From contig JAPOVO010000264.1 of the NCBI GenBank assembly GCA_026708165.1, positions 1-6,776 on the forward strand: DNA of 6,776 nt, given 5' to 3'. This document shows, piece after piece, positions 5,817 through 6,776 of the stretch (positions are counted from its first letter, which is position 1; each line of letters begins with the position of its first letter). Position numbers and translations under genes: made by a program. The notes under the pieces were generated by a model that searched no databases, was not told the origin of the DNA, and worked only from the letters and a program-made list of their open reading frames with translations. The DNA comes from Chloroflexota bacterium (GTDB lineage: Bacteria; Chloroflexota; UBA11872; VXNJ01).

Positions 5817-6499
5817 TGCGAAGCCTCCGAATGGAAGGCGTCGGCTTCGCCTACGACGATCGAGCCCGGATCTTCAGCGATCTCAACCTGGAGATCGCGA
5901 GCGGAGTCACCCTGCTCTCCGGTGAGAACGGCGCCGGCAAGACGACGTTGCTGAAACTCGCGGCCGGGGTGGAGAAACCGGACGCCGGGAGAGTCCTCGT
6001 GAACGGTTCCGATCTGTGGCGTCGGGAAGTCGCATCCCGCTCCGACCTCGCGTTCGTTCCCCAGGAACCCGACGTGACGCCGTTCGCAACGATCCGCGAG
6101 GTTCTGCGCCTGGTCTGCCGCCTGAGATCGCAGTCGGCGGAGCAGGTCGACCAGGTCCTGGCCGAAACGGATCTCGGGGACTCCGCCGACCTCTCCATTC
6201 GCGAGCTGTCCCGAGGCCAGCGCCGTCGGGTTCTCCTGGCCGCCGCCTGGATCGGAACACCGCGAACGGCGATCCTGGACGAACCGCTCGACGCGATGGA
6301 CGAACACTGGAGAAGCCGCATCCACCGGTGGCTCGAAGCGCTCCGGGAGGCCGGCGGCCTGGCGCTCGTCGCAACCCACGAAGCCGGATCGCTGGCGGAA
6401 CTCGCCGACCGCTTTCTCGTTCTGCGTGACGGCAAGATCCGGGAACTCGATTCTCTACCACGAGACACAACCGGGAGATCCCATGAAGAAACCACCTGA
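5813..6499 (+). CDS. ABC transporter ATP-binding protein
   Basis: This is a complete 228-residue nucleotide-binding domain without a membrane part. Walker A is GENGAGKT (37-44), the Q-loop Gln84 is in VPQEPD, the signature is LSRGQ (132-136), Walker B is TAILDEP (152-158), a D-loop-like LDAMD follows (159-163), and the switch His189 is in ATHE. The signature LSRGQ, with Arg in place of the more usual Gly, is within normal variation. The small size and the single gene fit an exporter ATPase of the CcmA/ABC-2 kind. GAGG at 5802-5805 gives a ribosome site seven bases ahead of ATG 5813, and ATG 5816 would be an equally good start by one codon. The first ATG overlaps the permease stop, which implies co-translation and fixed stoichiometry. 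Powering the neighbouring permease is the natural role; the cargo is unknown. Confidence 0.93.
   Translation: MMRSLRMEGVGFAYDDRARIFSDLNLEIASGVTLLSGENGAGKTTLLKLAAGVEKPDAGRVLVNGSDLWRREVASRSDLAFVPQEPDVTPFATIREVLRLVCRLRSQSAEQVDQVLAETDLGDSADLSIRELSRGQRRRVLLAAAWIGTPRTAILDEPLDAMDEHWRSRIHRWLEALREAGGLALVATHEAGSLAELADRFLVLRDGKIRELDSLPRDTTGRSHEETT
6473..6477 (+). promoter_or_regulatory. ribosome binding site of the VOC gene
   Basis: GGGAG lies five bases ahead of ATG 6483 and inside the ATPase coding sequence. It supports translation of the VOC gene starting within the last codons of the ATPase gene. Confidence 0.6.
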
Positions 6500-6776
6500 A
6501 GGCTGGCCGAGAATCTCACCCTCCCTCTTCTACGACGACGCGGCACCCGCGATCGACTGGTTGGTCCGCGCCTTCGGCTTCGAGGTCCAGGAGCGGGTCG
6601 AGGACGACCACGGGCGCATCGTCCATTCGCAGCTCGTCCTGGACGGCGGCCTCATCATGATCGGACAGACCGGTCTGCAGCCGGACCGGGAGTTCCAGAA
6701 GTCTCCGCAGGCGGTCGGCGGTGCGAACACGCAGTCCCTGGCCGTGTACGTCGACGACGCCGACGCGCACTGCGAG
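6483..6776 (+). CDS. glyoxalase/VOC family protein (PhnB-like), N-terminal part
   Basis: The first 98 residues are present and the frame runs off the right edge without a stop. The sequence RISPSLFYDDAAPAIDWL, then AFGFEVQERVEDDHGRIVHS, then a hydrophobic strand ending in GGLIMIG, and later SLAVYVDDADAHCE, follows the beta-alpha-beta-beta-beta order of vicinal oxygen chelate domains. This is the type often labelled PhnB or glyoxalase/bleomycin resistance/dioxygenase. His49 in IVHS is a candidate metal-ligand position, but the second half of the domain is missing, so whether it binds metal or catalyses a reaction is open. It starts 17 bases before the ATPase stop with its own ribosome site (6473-6477), so it is likely the last or a middle gene of the transporter operon. 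In such a setting VOC proteins can be binding or resistance proteins; that is only a possibility here. Confidence 0.82.
   Translation, partial: MKKPPEGWPRISPSLFYDDAAPAIDWLVRAFGFEVQERVEDDHGRIVHSQLVLDGGLIMIGQTGLQPDREFQKSPQAVGGANTQSLAVYVDDADAHCE

Overview
The window is dense, high-GC bacterial DNA with every recognised gene on the + strand. GC-rich codon use, GTG starts, stop/start overlaps and a DUF222-HNH (13E12-type) gene suggest an uncultured high-GC bacterium of the Acidobacteriota, Myxococcota or Actinomycetota kind. The sequence alone does not settle the phylum, and no rRNA, tRNA or CRISPR array was seen.

Layout. (1) Positions 3-191 hold the last 62 codons of a ThuA-like protein. (2) After a 136-bp gap with a small inverted repeat and a strong ribosome binding site comes a two-gene cassette: a DGQHR-domain protein of the DndB/DpdB-like superfamily (328-1470), overlapped by four bases by a GIY-YIG nuclease-domain protein (1467-1799). 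The first of these has visibly lower GC than the genes downstream, so the cassette looks acquired. (3) Positions 1800-2211 hold no convincing gene, only a hairpin-capable sequence near the right end. (4) A DUF222-HNH endonuclease-like gene follows (2227-3723). The linker between its two domains carries in-frame copies of a 14-bp palindrome, GTTTCCGCGGAAAC and variants, encoding VSAET-like peptides. (5) A tight run follows: class I SAM methyltransferase (3748-4557), multi-spanning membrane protein (4554-5816), ABC ATPase (5813-6499) and a glyoxalase/VOC-fold protein (6483 to the window end). These overlap by 4, 4 and 17 bases and are probably one transcript.

How they work together. The membrane protein and the ATPase very probably form one ABC transporter. 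The methyltransferase and VOC protein may act on, or protect against, the same unknown small molecule, but no substrate can be read from the sequence. The DGQHR/GIY-YIG pair looks like a compact nucleic-acid-directed module, possibly defence or modification sensing; that role is inferred.

The two points most worth following are the palindrome family inside the HNH gene, whose arms vary in a way that keeps the palindrome, and the DGQHR/GIY-YIG cassette, which has no modification genes beside it in this window.
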